Origin: Agrobacterium sp. AGB01
GTDB taxonomy: Bacteria; Pseudomonadota; Alphaproteobacteria; Rhizobiales; Rhizobiaceae
Direction: 5' to 3'
DNA: 64,000 nucleotides
Assembly: GCF_014851585.1 (NCBI RefSeq)
Contig: NZ_JACVAB010000001.1
Coordinates: 496,001-560,000 of the forward strand
Shown: in pieces, positions 17,591 through 25,727 of the stretch
How positions within the stretch are numbered: the stretch's first letter is position 1
Layout of the letters: each line of letters starts with the position of its first letter
Made by a program: the position numbers and the translations under genes
Notes under the pieces: model-generated
Told to the model about the DNA's origin: nothing
The model's input: only the letters and a program-made list of their open reading frames with translations
The model's database searches: none

Positions 17591-19879
17591 TTGCAGCTAC
17601 ATAATAGACAAATTTCAGAAAAAATTTCTCACGATAATATCGATGATGAAAATCGTATTGATTTCATCGATTTTGATGCGCTGCTTGGCGCTGTACGCCG
17701 TCAATGGTTAGTCGTGGCAGTCTGTGTTGCTTGTGCTGCACTTATCGGCTTCGCAGTGGCAACTACATCCGTGCCTTTATATACAGCCAGCGCCAAGGTT
17801 CTTATGGACCGAGATGCTAATCAAGTCGTTCAACAGCTTTCTGTCATCGGTGGCGTAATGGACGATGAAGCCAGCGTTTTAAGCCAAGTAGAGTTGTTAC
17901 AATCCGAAACAATAGGTCTGGCCGTCGTTGATAAGCTTGATTTGTCGAACGACCCTCAATTTATGGCCAGACAATCATCGCTTTTCGGAAGTGTCGTCCG
18001 CTTTATAAAATCCGTTGTTAGTGTTTCCCAGTGGTTCTCAAGTGGCAAAGACGACAGTGTGGCCGCCGAGGCAAAAAGACGCGCCGCGCTTGGTCGAGTC
18101 GTAGGAAATGTTGATGTTTCGAGGGTAGGGCGGACGTATGTTCTTGAAATAAAATATACATCTCCTTCACCAGAACTTGCCGCGCGTGTTGCAAATACTA
18201 TTGCTTCTGAATATCTCGTAGACAAGCTGAATTCCAAATATGACGCAACCCGTCGGGCAAGCGTTTGGTTGCAGGACCGCATTGATGAGTTGCGTCGTAA
18301 AGCGATGGAAACTGACCTCGCTGTCCAGAAGTTTAAGTCTGCGAATGGCCTCGTAACTGCGGGCAATTCTCTCGTTTCAGACCAGCAACTGTCTGAATTG
18401 AACAGTGCGATGATTGTTGCTCAATCTGACTCTGCAAAAGCGGAAGCAAAACTTGACGGCATCCAAAAAGTAATAAGTGCCGGTCAATCTGACGCCATTG
18501 TAACCGACGCGCTCGACAGTTCCGTCGTCAATGAGTTGCGCAAGAAGTATCTGGCATCTTCCAAGCTAGAGTCTGAAATTTCCTCACGTCTCGGTGCTCA
18601 GCATATCCAGGCAGTCCGTCTTCGAAAAGAGATGGACGAATATCGGCGTCTGATGTTCGAAGAACTGGGACGTATCGCTGAGAGTTATAAAAGCGATCTC
18701 GCTATTGCCAAAGCCAGGGAAACTTCTCTGCAGAACAGTGTATCGTTGGCAACAGGTGTCAGTGCTGTTGCTAATGAAACGCAGGTTCAACTGCGCGAAT
18801 TGGAGCGTGAGGCTGAGACATATAAGAACCTCTATCAAACATTCCTACAGCGTTACCAACAGGCTGTGCAGCAACAGTCATTCCCAGTCACGGACGCACG
18901 CGTAATTTCTAGCGCAACTGCACCAGACTCACCAAGCCAACCACGAAAATTGCTTGTGCTCGCGGCATTTTGTTTTGTTGGCGCAGGTATCGGTGCTGGT
19001 ATTGGCGCATTCAGGGAATTCAGGGATCGGTTCTTCCGTACTGGAGAGCAGGTTCGTGATATCCTTGGCCTTGAATTCCTTGGCATCGCTCCGTTGATGA
19101 ATGATGGTCTGCGGGTTGTTGATAACGCAACGGAAAGCAATCCTCGCAGTATTCGCAAGGCGACTGAAGTCACCAATTACGTGATTGACCATCCGCTATC
19201 ATCGTTTGCTGAGACGCTTCGCAGCGCGAAGATTGCAGCTGACCTTGGGGTTTCTGAGAAAGAATGCAAGGTAATAGGTATTATTTCGACGTTGCCGGGT
19301 GAGGGGAAGTCCACGGTTTCAGTCAATTTCGCGGAGTTGCTGGCGAGCCAGGGATCCCGTGTTATCCTGATCGATGCCGATTTGCGCAATCCAGGTGCAA
19401 CGCGCGCCATTGGTCGCCACGCGCAAGAAGGTCTTCTTGAAACCCTGCTTGAAGGGAAGAACCCCAAGGATTGTTTCCTTTATAATGCCCGTACCGGCAT
19501 GGCTTTCTTGCCTGCTGTGGTCAAGCATCGCGTTCCGCATTCCTCTGAGTTGCTTTCATCGGTCGCGATGAGGAAGCTGTTGAGCACGCTTTCTGCCAGT
19601 GCAGACTACATCATCATCGATCTACCGCCTCTTGGGCCGGTTGTGGATGCCCGTGCCATGGCAAGCCGTATCGATGGGTTTGTCTATGTTGCAGAGTGGG
19701 GCAAAACGGCACGGCGTGTCGTACGCCAGACACTCGAGACTGAGCCTTTGATCCGCCAGAAGTGCCTTGGTGTCATCCTGAATAAGGTTGATCAGGAAAA
19801 GATGAACCTTTACCGCTCCTACGGCTCGACCGAATATTATTATTCGCGCTACTCAGAATATTACCAGGAAAAGACCTGA
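17591..19879 (+). CDS. Wzc/ExoP-like polysaccharide copolymerase with tyrosine kinase domain
   Basis: A 762-residue inner-membrane protein. The Wzz domain begins near residue 25; helix 1 is at about 40-60 and helix 2 at about 455-475, enclosing a long periplasmic coiled coil. The cytoplasmic BY-kinase part has Walker A LPGEGKST (near 568), Walker A' LIDADLRNP (near 593) and Walker B IIIDLPP (near 675). The last 23 residues hold eight tyrosines (YRSYGSTEYYYSRYSEYYQ), the autophosphorylation cluster. The frame opens at a GTG at 17537 without a ribosome-binding site; the TTG at 17591 has AGAGG seven bases before it and is preferred. It controls chain length and export with the Wza-like protein. 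Confidence 0.92.
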   Translation: MQLHNRQISEKISHDNIDDENRIDFIDFDALLGAVRRQWLVVAVCVACAALIGFAVATTSVPLYTASAKVLMDRDANQVVQQLSVIGGVMDDEASVLSQVELLQSETIGLAVVDKLDLSNDPQFMARQSSLFGSVVRFIKSVVSVSQWFSSGKDDSVAAEAKRRAALGRVVGNVDVSRVGRTYVLEIKYTSPSPELAARVANTIASEYLVDKLNSKYDATRRASVWLQDRIDELRRKAMETDLAVQKFKSANGLVTAGNSLVSDQQLSELNSAMIVAQSDSAKAEAKLDGIQKVISAGQSDAIVTDALDSSVVNELRKKYLASSKLESEISSRLGAQHIQAVRLRKEMDEYRRLMFEELGRIAESYKSDLAIAKARETSLQNSVSLATGVSAVANETQVQLRELEREAETYKNLYQTFLQRYQQAVQQQSFPVTDARVISSATAPDSPSQPRKLLVLAAFCFVGAGIGAGIGAFREFRDRFFRTGEQVRDILGLEFLGIAPLMNDGLRVVDNATESNPRSIRKATEVTNYVIDHPLSSFAETLRSAKIAADLGVSEKECKVIGIISTLPGEGKSTVSVNFAELLASQGSRVILIDADLRNPGATRAIGRHAQEGLLETLLEGKNPKDCFLYNARTGMAFLPAVVKHRVPHSSELLSSVAMRKLLSTLSASADYIIIDLPPLGPVVDARAMASRIDGFVYVAEWGKTARRVVRQTLETEPLIRQKCLGVILNKVDQEKMNLYRSYGSTEYYYSRYSEYYQEKT

Positions 19880-19881
19880 TT

Positions 19882-20502
19882 ATGAGAGCGACTATTTTTG
19901 CTGCCGCCATTGTTATGGCGGCATCTTTATTGGTGCTGAGCTATGCATTTAAGGAGACTTGGTACAGTTCCAGGTTTGCGAATGTTTTGTCAATCGCGCA
20001 GGATGTGGATACCTATGGCAGCGTTCCCAATGAAACGCTGCTTGCTTCGATGGACAGTCTTTCAGAAATTGTCGATGACAATGTATGCCGCTCTGACATC
20101 GTCAAGGCCGGTATGTCGCTCGTTTTGAAGGATCTGGACTACCGCTACCAATTGCAGGAAATTGCGAGCAGATCCAACGGCTTGATTTTTGCCGAACGAT
20201 ATCTCCGTCATGCTCTGAAGTGTTTGCCTGTTGATGGCAATGTCTGGTTACGTTTCGCAATGGTTCGCTATGCCAGAACGTCAAATTTGGACGAATTGGC
20301 GCACTCGATATCGCTGTCCCAACAACTCGCTCCAGCCGAGGAGAATATTATTCTCGGCCGGTTTGCACTGTGGAATTCGGCTCCCGCGCAGTTACAACAA
20401 AAAGCCGCCGCGGCCTACAATGCTGACAAAAATGCTGTTTGCGGTAGTCGATGGAACTTGGTCCGGAAGCAGTTACCGGATTTGTGCCCCAAAACCTCGT
20501 AG
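19882..20502 (+). CDS. membrane-anchored protein of unknown function in the polysaccharide locus
   Basis: A 206-residue protein beginning two bases after the kinase gene, so surely in its operon. Residues 4-22 form a signal anchor; the rest is probably periplasmic and mainly helical, with four cysteines (in DNVCRSD, LKCLPVD, VCGSRW and DLCPKTS) that could pair. The region LRHALKCLPVDGNVWLRFAM resembles a tetratricopeptide-like helix pair, but I cannot name a family. Confidence 0.75.
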   Translation: MRATIFAAAIVMAASLLVLSYAFKETWYSSRFANVLSIAQDVDTYGSVPNETLLASMDSLSEIVDDNVCRSDIVKAGMSLVLKDLDYRYQLQEIASRSNGLIFAERYLRHALKCLPVDGNVWLRFAMVRYARTSNLDELAHSISLSQQLAPAEENIILGRFALWNSAPAQLQQKAAAAYNADKNAVCGSRWNLVRKQLPDLCPKTS

Positions 20503-20803
20503 TTTGACACTAGGGTATAAACCGAAACCCGTGATTATCTCGCTGAGTTTTAGACACGTGAACGGGATTTTCGAGCCGCGTTGTATTTTGATAATTTCTC
20601 CGGCTGGCGCTGCGTGTCACCAAGTGTAGAGAGCAAAGTCTTGCTACTCTGCAGGCGGTCGCAAAAAATAATCTCCAAAAATAGCAGATACACTCAAAGG
20701 CTGTAACGCCTTGGCGTGAAAGGCATGTCAGCGTTTGCTTTCACACAAACAGAATGCTGTGTTTTCTGCCGAAGCGCTTTTTTAAAATCCGCTTAGGTTT
20801 TCT
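20503..20803. other. gene-free stretch before the flaA promoter block
   Basis: About 300 bases with no convincing open frame on either strand. It must contain the end of the polysaccharide operon, but I found only a weak 5-bp hairpin near 20698-20713 (AAGGC / GCCTT) and no T run. Confidence 0.5.
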
Positions 20804-20849
20804 TTAACCATATTGGTGTTTTCTGTGGCCAACGAAACGGCCAGTTAAC
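20804..20849 (+). promoter_or_regulatory. conserved flagellin promoter block, flaA copy
   Basis: TTAACCAT, 21 bases, CGAAACG, 4 bases, GTTAAC. The same three words at the same spacing occur before flaB (22074-22119), with GGCC inside both 21-base gaps. It ends 105 bases before the flaA start. Probably the class III flagellin promoter or the site of its activator. Confidence 0.6.
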
Positions 20850-20905
20850 TATATTTATTAATAAGTTAGTAAGCATGATGCTGACGGCTGTTCACCGGTG
20901 TGTAC

Positions 20906-20948
20906 CCGGAATGTCCCCTCCCTAAAATCAGCCAATTCAAGGGGCAAC
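20906..20948 (+). promoter_or_regulatory. conserved flagellin leader block, flaA copy
   Basis: CCGGAATGTCCC, 10 bases, TCAGCCAATT, 3 bases, GGGGCAAC, then ATG five bases later. The flaB leader holds the same three words. GGGG is the probable ribosome-binding site. Candidate site for post-transcriptional control, for instance by FlbT, which in Caulobacter acts on a flagellin leader. Confidence 0.55.
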
Positions 20949-20953
20949 TTCCA

Positions 20954-21871
20954 ATGACTAGCATTCTGACAAACATCGCAGCCATGTCTGCGCTGGAAAC
21001 TCTCCGCAACATCAATTCCAACATGGAAACAACCCAGGGCCGCGTTTCGTCCGGCCTGCGTGTTGGTGAAGCATCCGACAACGCCGCTTACTGGTCGATC
21101 GCGACCACCATGCGTTCTGACAACATGGCTCTGGACGCCGTTTCCGACGCACTCGGTCTGGGCGCCGCCAAGGTTGACACCGCTTACACCGCGATGGAAT
21201 CCGCCATCGACGTTGTTAAGGAAATTAAGAAGAAGCTCGTTACTGCGCAGGAAAACTCTGTCGACAGCAAGAAGGTGCAGGAAGAAATTGACCAGCTGCA
21301 GGACCAGCTGAAGTCGATTTCGGAAGCTGCTTCCTTCAGCGGCGAAAACTGGGTCATCGGCTCCGGCACGCAGTCTGTTGTTTCCGGCTTCGTCCGTGAC
21401 AGCAACAACAATGTTACCGTCAAGCACACCGAATATGTTTTGAATAACGCTGGTACGGATGCGAACGTTCTGTTCGGCGTCAACACAGCTGGCAGCCTGG
21501 TAACAACAGCAGGTATTCTCGGTCAGGTTACGACCGTTGGCAGCGTTGGCTTCTCGGTTATCGAACTGGATGTTACCAACACAGCAACTGACTACCTGAA
21601 GAACGCTCTGGATATCGTTGAAACCGCTCTGAAGCAGATGACAAGCGCTGCTGCTGACCTCGGTTCGATCTCCATGCGTATCGACCTGCAGGAAGAATTC
21701 GTTGCCAAGCTCAACGAGTCCATCGAAAGCGGTATCGGTCGTCTGGTTGACGCTGACATGAACGAAGAATCTACCCGCCTGAAGGCTCTGCAGACACAGC
21801 AGCAGCTCGGCATCCAGTCGCTGTCGATTGCAAACAGCAACTCGGAAAACATTCTGTCGCTCTTCCGTTAA
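20954..21871 (+). CDS. flaA: flagellin
   Basis: A 305-residue short flagellin of the rhizobial complex-filament type. The D0/D1 N-terminal helices (MTSILTNIAAMSALETLRNI, then GLRVGEASDNAAYWSIATTM) and C-terminal helices (GIGRLVDADMNEESTRLKAL to NSNSENILSLFR) are intact; the central surface domain (about 150-215) is small. It is exported by the flagellar type III machine encoded downstream and polymerises into the filament. The ATG at 20954 was chosen over an in-frame ATG at 20900 because flagellins start MTSI and the ribosome-binding site precedes it. The symbol follows gene order; the three paralogues could be named otherwise. Confidence 0.95.
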   Translation: MTSILTNIAAMSALETLRNINSNMETTQGRVSSGLRVGEASDNAAYWSIATTMRSDNMALDAVSDALGLGAAKVDTAYTAMESAIDVVKEIKKKLVTAQENSVDSKKVQEEIDQLQDQLKSISEAASFSGENWVIGSGTQSVVSGFVRDSNNNVTVKHTEYVLNNAGTDANVLFGVNTAGSLVTTAGILGQVTTVGSVGFSVIELDVTNTATDYLKNALDIVETALKQMTSAAADLGSISMRIDLQEEFVAKLNESIESGIGRLVDADMNEESTRLKALQTQQQLGIQSLSIANSNSENILSLFR

Positions 21872-21894
21872 TAAACGGAGCAACGCTCACAAAA

Positions 21895-21925
21895 AGAAAG
21901 CCGCGCCAAAAGCGCGGCTTTTTTT
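21895..21925 (+). terminator. rho-independent terminator of flaA
   Basis: GCCGCGC / GCGCGGC stem (21900-21906 and 21912-21918) with A run before and seven T after. Confidence 0.92.
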
Positions 21926-22073
21926 ATTGGTTCTTTGGAGGAGTCATTGTCGATTTCAAAATTATTCTAATAAAACAATATATTGTCAGGCGAGCGCGTG
22001 GTTTTTCGACTTCAACTGCTCTAGCAATTTTTTACGATTTTATTAACTTTAGTAAACGACCGTTTAACCTTTG

Positions 22074-22119
22074 TTAACCATTTCTTCCTTAAATGGCCTC
22101 ATCGAAACGATGGGTTAAC
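22074..22119 (+). promoter_or_regulatory. conserved flagellin promoter block, flaB copy
   Basis: TTAACCAT, 21 bases, CGAAACG, 4 bases, GTTAAC, identical words and spacing to the flaA copy, 98 bases before the flaB start. Further TTAAC words lie at 22063 and 22135. The surrounding interval from 21926 to 22174 holds no gene. Confidence 0.6.
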
Positions 22120-22174
22120 CAAGACGAAGAAATGGTTAACGGGCATCAAGCCGCTCCATTGTTCCCGGTGAAAT

Positions 22175-22212
22175 CCGGAATGTCCCTGTTTATCAGCCAA
22201 TTTAGGGGCAAC
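22175..22212 (+). promoter_or_regulatory. conserved flagellin leader block, flaB copy
   Basis: CCGGAATGTCCC, 6 bases, TCAGCCAATT, 2 bases, GGGGCAAC, ending four bases before the flaB ATG. Matches the flaA leader; absent before flaC. Confidence 0.55.
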
Positions 22213-22216
22213 GAAA

Positions 22217-23140
22217 ATGACAAGCATTCTGACAAACACCGCAGCAATGGCAGCACTCCAGACTCTGCGTGGTATCAACACGAACCTTGAAGGTGCGCAG
22301 GAGCGTGTCGCATCCGGTTTGCGTGTTGGCGAAGCCGCAGACAATGCCGCTTACTGGTCGATCGCGACCACCATGCGTTCCGACAACATGGCTCTTGATG
22401 CCGTATCCGACGCAATTGGTCTTGGCGCCGCCAAGGTTGACGTCGCCTACGCTGCAATGGAAAGCGCCATCGACGTCGTTAAGGAAATCAAGAAGAAGGT
22501 CGTTGCTGCAACCGAAAACGCAGTCGACAAATCGAAGATCCAGGAAGAAATTCGCCAGTTGCAAGAGCAGCTTCGCTCGATTGCACAAGGTGCATCCTTC
22601 AGTGGCGAAAACTGGGTAGCTGGCAATGCTGGAACGCAGTCTGTCGTAACTGGCTTTATCCGTGACTCCTCGGGCAATGTGTCGGTTAAAACAACCAGCT
22701 ATTACCTCGACCCGACATCTTCCCAGGGTAACGTTCTGTTCGGCACCAACACTGCAGGTGCAATCGTGACCACGACCGGTCTGGTTGGACTGGTATCGAC
22801 CATCGGCACCGTCGGTTACTCTCTCGATACACTGAACGTTGAAAGCACCACTGGCGACTACCTGACGGGCGCTTTGACCCACGTTGAAAGCGTGCTGAAG
22901 TCGATGACCAGTGCCGCGGCCGCCCTTGGTTCGATCTCTATGCGTATCGACCTGCAGGAAGAGTTTGTAAACCGCCTCAAGGAATCCATCGACAGCGGTA
23001 TCGGGCGCTTGGTCGATGCGGACATGAACGAAGAATCCACGCGTCTCAAGGCCCTGCAGACACAGCAGCAGCTGGGTATTCAGGCTCTGTCTATCGCCAA
23101 CTCCACCGCAGAGAACATCCTGCAACTGTTCCGTCAGTAA
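22217..23140 (+). CDS. flaB: flagellin
   Basis: A 307-residue flagellin, nearly the same as the first one in the terminal helices (TLRGINTNLEGAQERVASGL at the start; GIGRLVDADMNEESTRLKAL and NSTAENILQLFRQ at the end) and more divergent in the middle (150-215). It has its own promoter and leader blocks and a hairpin after the stop, so it is probably transcribed alone. The high DNA identity of the ends to flaA makes this pair liable to recombination. Confidence 0.95.
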   Translation: MTSILTNTAAMAALQTLRGINTNLEGAQERVASGLRVGEAADNAAYWSIATTMRSDNMALDAVSDAIGLGAAKVDVAYAAMESAIDVVKEIKKKVVAATENAVDKSKIQEEIRQLQEQLRSIAQGASFSGENWVAGNAGTQSVVTGFIRDSSGNVSVKTTSYYLDPTSSQGNVLFGTNTAGAIVTTTGLVGLVSTIGTVGYSLDTLNVESTTGDYLTGALTHVESVLKSMTSAAAALGSISMRIDLQEEFVNRLKESIDSGIGRLVDADMNEESTRLKALQTQQQLGIQALSIANSTAENILQLFRQ

Positions 23141-23199
23141 GCGGCGTCCCGGCTGGGGACGACTTCGTCCCGCCCTGGCAAAACAGTTACAGGCAAACG

Positions 23200-23228
23200 A
23201 AACCACGCTTCGCAAGGAGCGCGGTTTT
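23200..23228 (+). terminator. probable terminator of flaB
   Basis: AAACC-A-CGCT (23200-23209) pairs with AGCG-C-GGTTT (23218-23227) with one mismatch; only a short T run follows. Confidence 0.6.
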
Positions 23229-23556
23229 CGCATCTTCAGCGGCGATTAAACTAACGACCACCGGACCAAGAGGCACCAGAACCGGCGTGTGTGATATGGA
23301 AAGAGCCGCTTAAGTCAGGTGAAATCGTCTGAAAATGCCATGTAGCTTGCGTGAAACCTGCCATGCGCGCGGGAAGTGCAATTTAGCATGTGGCAAGTGC
23401 TTGCATAACGGCACAGATGTTTGTTACCTGTTCGTTAATGATTTGTTAACGAACGACAGGCCGCTTGGCGAGTTTACGCCGCGGTGAGCATGATGCCCTC
23501 TGGTCGTTTCCGGTTCGCAACCGGATTTCCCACGCATATCGACCGAGGCCATATTT
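23229..23556. other. flaC upstream region with inverted repeat
   Basis: 328 bases without a gene. A 9-bp inverted repeat, GTTCGTTAA / TTAACGAAC, at 23430-23454, extended by CTG / CAG at 23428-23459, lies about 100 bases before flaC. The spaced promoter words and leader words of flaA and flaB are missing, which points to different control of flaC. Confidence 0.5.
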
Positions 23557-24843
23557 ATGACCAGTATTATGACGAATGCCGCCGCTATGGCAGCACTGCA
23601 AACCCTGCGTATGATCGACAGAAATCTGGAAACAACGCAGGGCCGTGTATCGTCTGGATACCGCGTTGAAACCGCAGCCGATAACGCCGCCTATTGGTCA
23701 ATCTCCACAACAATGCGCTCAGATAACAGTGCCTTGTCGGCTGTGCAGGATGCGCTCGGCTTGGGTGCAGCAAAGGTTGATACCGCCTATGAGGCGCTTG
23801 AGAGCGCCATTGAAGTGGTCAAGGAAATCAAGAAGAAGCTAGTGGCTGCCTATAGCGTTGGCGCCGACCGCGTAAAAATTCAGGAAGAAATGCAGCAGTT
23901 GCAGGAGCAATTGAAGAGCATTTCCGAATCCGCGTCCTTCTCCGGTGAAAACTGGCTGCAGGAGCGCATTGGCAACAGCGGCACTCTGCCGGCCGAAGAG
24001 CCGATTGTCAAAAAAATCGTTGCGTCCTTCATCCGTACATCATCAGGTGGCGTTGAAGTTACGACCGTTGATTACAGCCTCGATTCAAAGACCGTGCTGT
24101 TCGATTTGAGCGGCGGTAAGTTCGGTATTCTGGACAAGGAAGCGATCTTTGTTGGCCCGAACGAGGCGCAGGTCAATGTGAAGGTCGCCGCAGGCACCAC
24201 AACGACAACAACCGGTTACGTTGTCGAGAAGCTGAACGACACACAGATCGCAGCACTCAATGCCGCAACACCGGATACCAATACTGATCCGAACATCTAC
24301 AGCGATGGAACGGACACCTATTTTCAGGTAGCGACCAACAGCTGGGTCAAGATGGCCGGTACGCCGTCTACCGGTGCAGGCACTGAAGCGGCCTATACCG
24401 ATGGCTCCGGCACTGACTGGTACTACGATATTGGCGCGACACCGGTTCTGGCGACGGATCGCTCGCTCTCGTTCTCCGTAACGACGCTGAACATCAACGA
24501 GCTCAACTCGGTTGCTGGCGTCATGAACGGTATGGTCACAGGCGGAAGCTATACAGATTCGGAAGCATTGGATGTGATGGTTCAGTTCGTGAACACCCAG
24601 CTAGAAGCCATGACCAGCGCGGCATCCAGCCTCGGTTCGCTGCAAAGCCGCATCAGCATGCAGGACGACTTCGTGTCGGCACTGATGGACGTGATCGATA
24701 AGGGTATCGGCCGTCTGGTTGACGCCGACATGAACGAAGAATCCACCCGCTTGAAAGCCCTTCAAACCCAGCAGCAGCTTGGTATCCAGTCGTTGTCGAT
24801 TGCGAACTCCAACGCTGAAAATATCCTGATGCTCTTCAAGTAA
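23557..24843 (+). CDS. flaC: flagellin, long form with extra central domain
   Basis: A 428-residue flagellin, about 120 residues longer than its two neighbours. The N-terminal (MTSIMTNAAAMAALQTLRMI, then GYRVETAADNAAYWSISTTM) and C-terminal (GIGRLVDADMNEESTRLKAL to NSNAENILMLFK) helices are standard, so it can join the filament. The extra residues lie at about 150-320 and are rich in Thr, Asp, Gly and Tyr (for example GSGTDWYYDIGATPV), as expected of a surface-exposed domain. It would change the outer face of the filament. Its leader differs from those of flaA and flaB. Confidence 0.93.
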   Translation: MTSIMTNAAAMAALQTLRMIDRNLETTQGRVSSGYRVETAADNAAYWSISTTMRSDNSALSAVQDALGLGAAKVDTAYEALESAIEVVKEIKKKLVAAYSVGADRVKIQEEMQQLQEQLKSISESASFSGENWLQERIGNSGTLPAEEPIVKKIVASFIRTSSGGVEVTTVDYSLDSKTVLFDLSGGKFGILDKEAIFVGPNEAQVNVKVAAGTTTTTTGYVVEKLNDTQIAALNAATPDTNTDPNIYSDGTDTYFQVATNSWVKMAGTPSTGAGTEAAYTDGSGTDWYYDIGATPVLATDRSLSFSVTTLNINELNSVAGVMNGMVTGGSYTDSEALDVMVQFVNTQLEAMTSAASSLGSLQSRISMQDDFVSALMDVIDKGIGRLVDADMNEESTRLKALQTQQQLGIQSLSIANSNAENILMLFK

Positions 24844-24873
24844 GTATTTGCTGGCGTTCGGTGATTTTTAAGG

Positions 24874-24900
24874 GCGAGGAGGCGGCTCCTTCATCCTCGC
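24874..24900 (+). terminator. hairpin after flaC
   Basis: GCGAGGA (24874-24880) pairs with TCCTCGC (24894-24900); no T run follows, so termination is uncertain. Confidence 0.4.
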
Positions 24901-25073
24901 ACAAGTTTGAAGTTCTAGCGTTTCGAGTGAGTATCCTCGGCTTTTTCTGGCAGAGGGTGGAATTGACGATCTTCGAACATGGTGACGGGAATGATTTCAC
25001 AACCGCATAGAAAACATGGCTTCTGGAGGCAGCACTGTGCCTCCACTTTCATGGCCATGGGCGGAGGAAGACG

Positions 25074-25727
25074 ATGAGCGCGTCCATTGCCCGTTATCTA
25101 AAAGACTTTGGCGAAAGCCAGCCTGTCCCGCATGCCATGGATGAGACCGTAGCATTGCCGTCCTCATTTCCAGATTTTGATCTGGGCGAGGACGACAGTT
25201 TTGCCATGCCTGCACCTGTCGATGTTGATGAAGAAAAGCGCATCTCCTATGCCGAAGGTCATGAAGCGGCGACTGCGGCACTGACCGAGCAATTCGAGAC
25301 TGAAAAACGCGCCATGCTTGAAAGCCATGCGGCGGAAATTGCCGAGTTTCAGGCGCGCTACCATACCGAGATGGCCGGTTTCATCGCAAGCCGTTTGCAG
25401 GAAAATCACGACCTGGTCGTCAGTAACCTCGATGAGCAGATTTCGGCCGTGCTGGCACCGGTGCTGACCGATGCACTGGCGCAGAAGGCTGTGGCCGGGT
25501 TGGCAGACATTATTCGCCCATCATTGACCGATGGAGAGGCCGTGACTTTGACCGTGAAAGGGCCAAAGCCACTTTACGACCGTTTGATCGAAGCCCTCGG
25601 CGGCAATGAAAAAGCGTTTCGTTTCGTTGAAAATGCGGATGTTGATCTATCCGTTGAGATGGACAACAGCGTGCTGGTAACCCGCATGTCTGCGTGGGCG
25701 TCTAGCGTCCGGAAGGTGTTGAAATGA
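25074..25727 (+). CDS. FliH-like flagellar export protein (probable)
   Basis: A 217-residue soluble protein. Residues 1-55 are loosely structured and acidic; 58-115 form a charged helix beginning YAEGHEAATAALTEQFETEK, like the long helix of FliH/YscL stators; the C-terminal domain (about 125-217) has the order seen in FliH, with LYDRLIEAL and then FVENADVDLSVEMDNSVLVT. It overlaps motB by 4 bases. The assignment is by layout, size and place, not by a strong motif. FliH would link the export ATPase FliI, not in this window, to the export gate. Confidence 0.55.
   Translation: MSASIARYLKDFGESQPVPHAMDETVALPSSFPDFDLGEDDSFAMPAPVDVDEEKRISYAEGHEAATAALTEQFETEKRAMLESHAAEIAEFQARYHTEMAGFIASRLQENHDLVVSNLDEQISAVLAPVLTDALAQKAVAGLADIIRPSLTDGEAVTLTVKGPKPLYDRLIEALGGNEKAFRFVENADVDLSVEMDNSVLVTRMSAWASSVRKVLK

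Noticed and set aside
20858-23233. 341- and 343-residue minus-strand frames that resemble each other
   Set aside because: They are antisense to flaA and flaB; their similarity only mirrors that of the flagellins.
20954-24843. Three similar sequences in a row, possibly a repeat or mobile element
   Set aside because: They are three complete flagellin paralogues, a common rhizobial arrangement; no terminal repeats or transposase.
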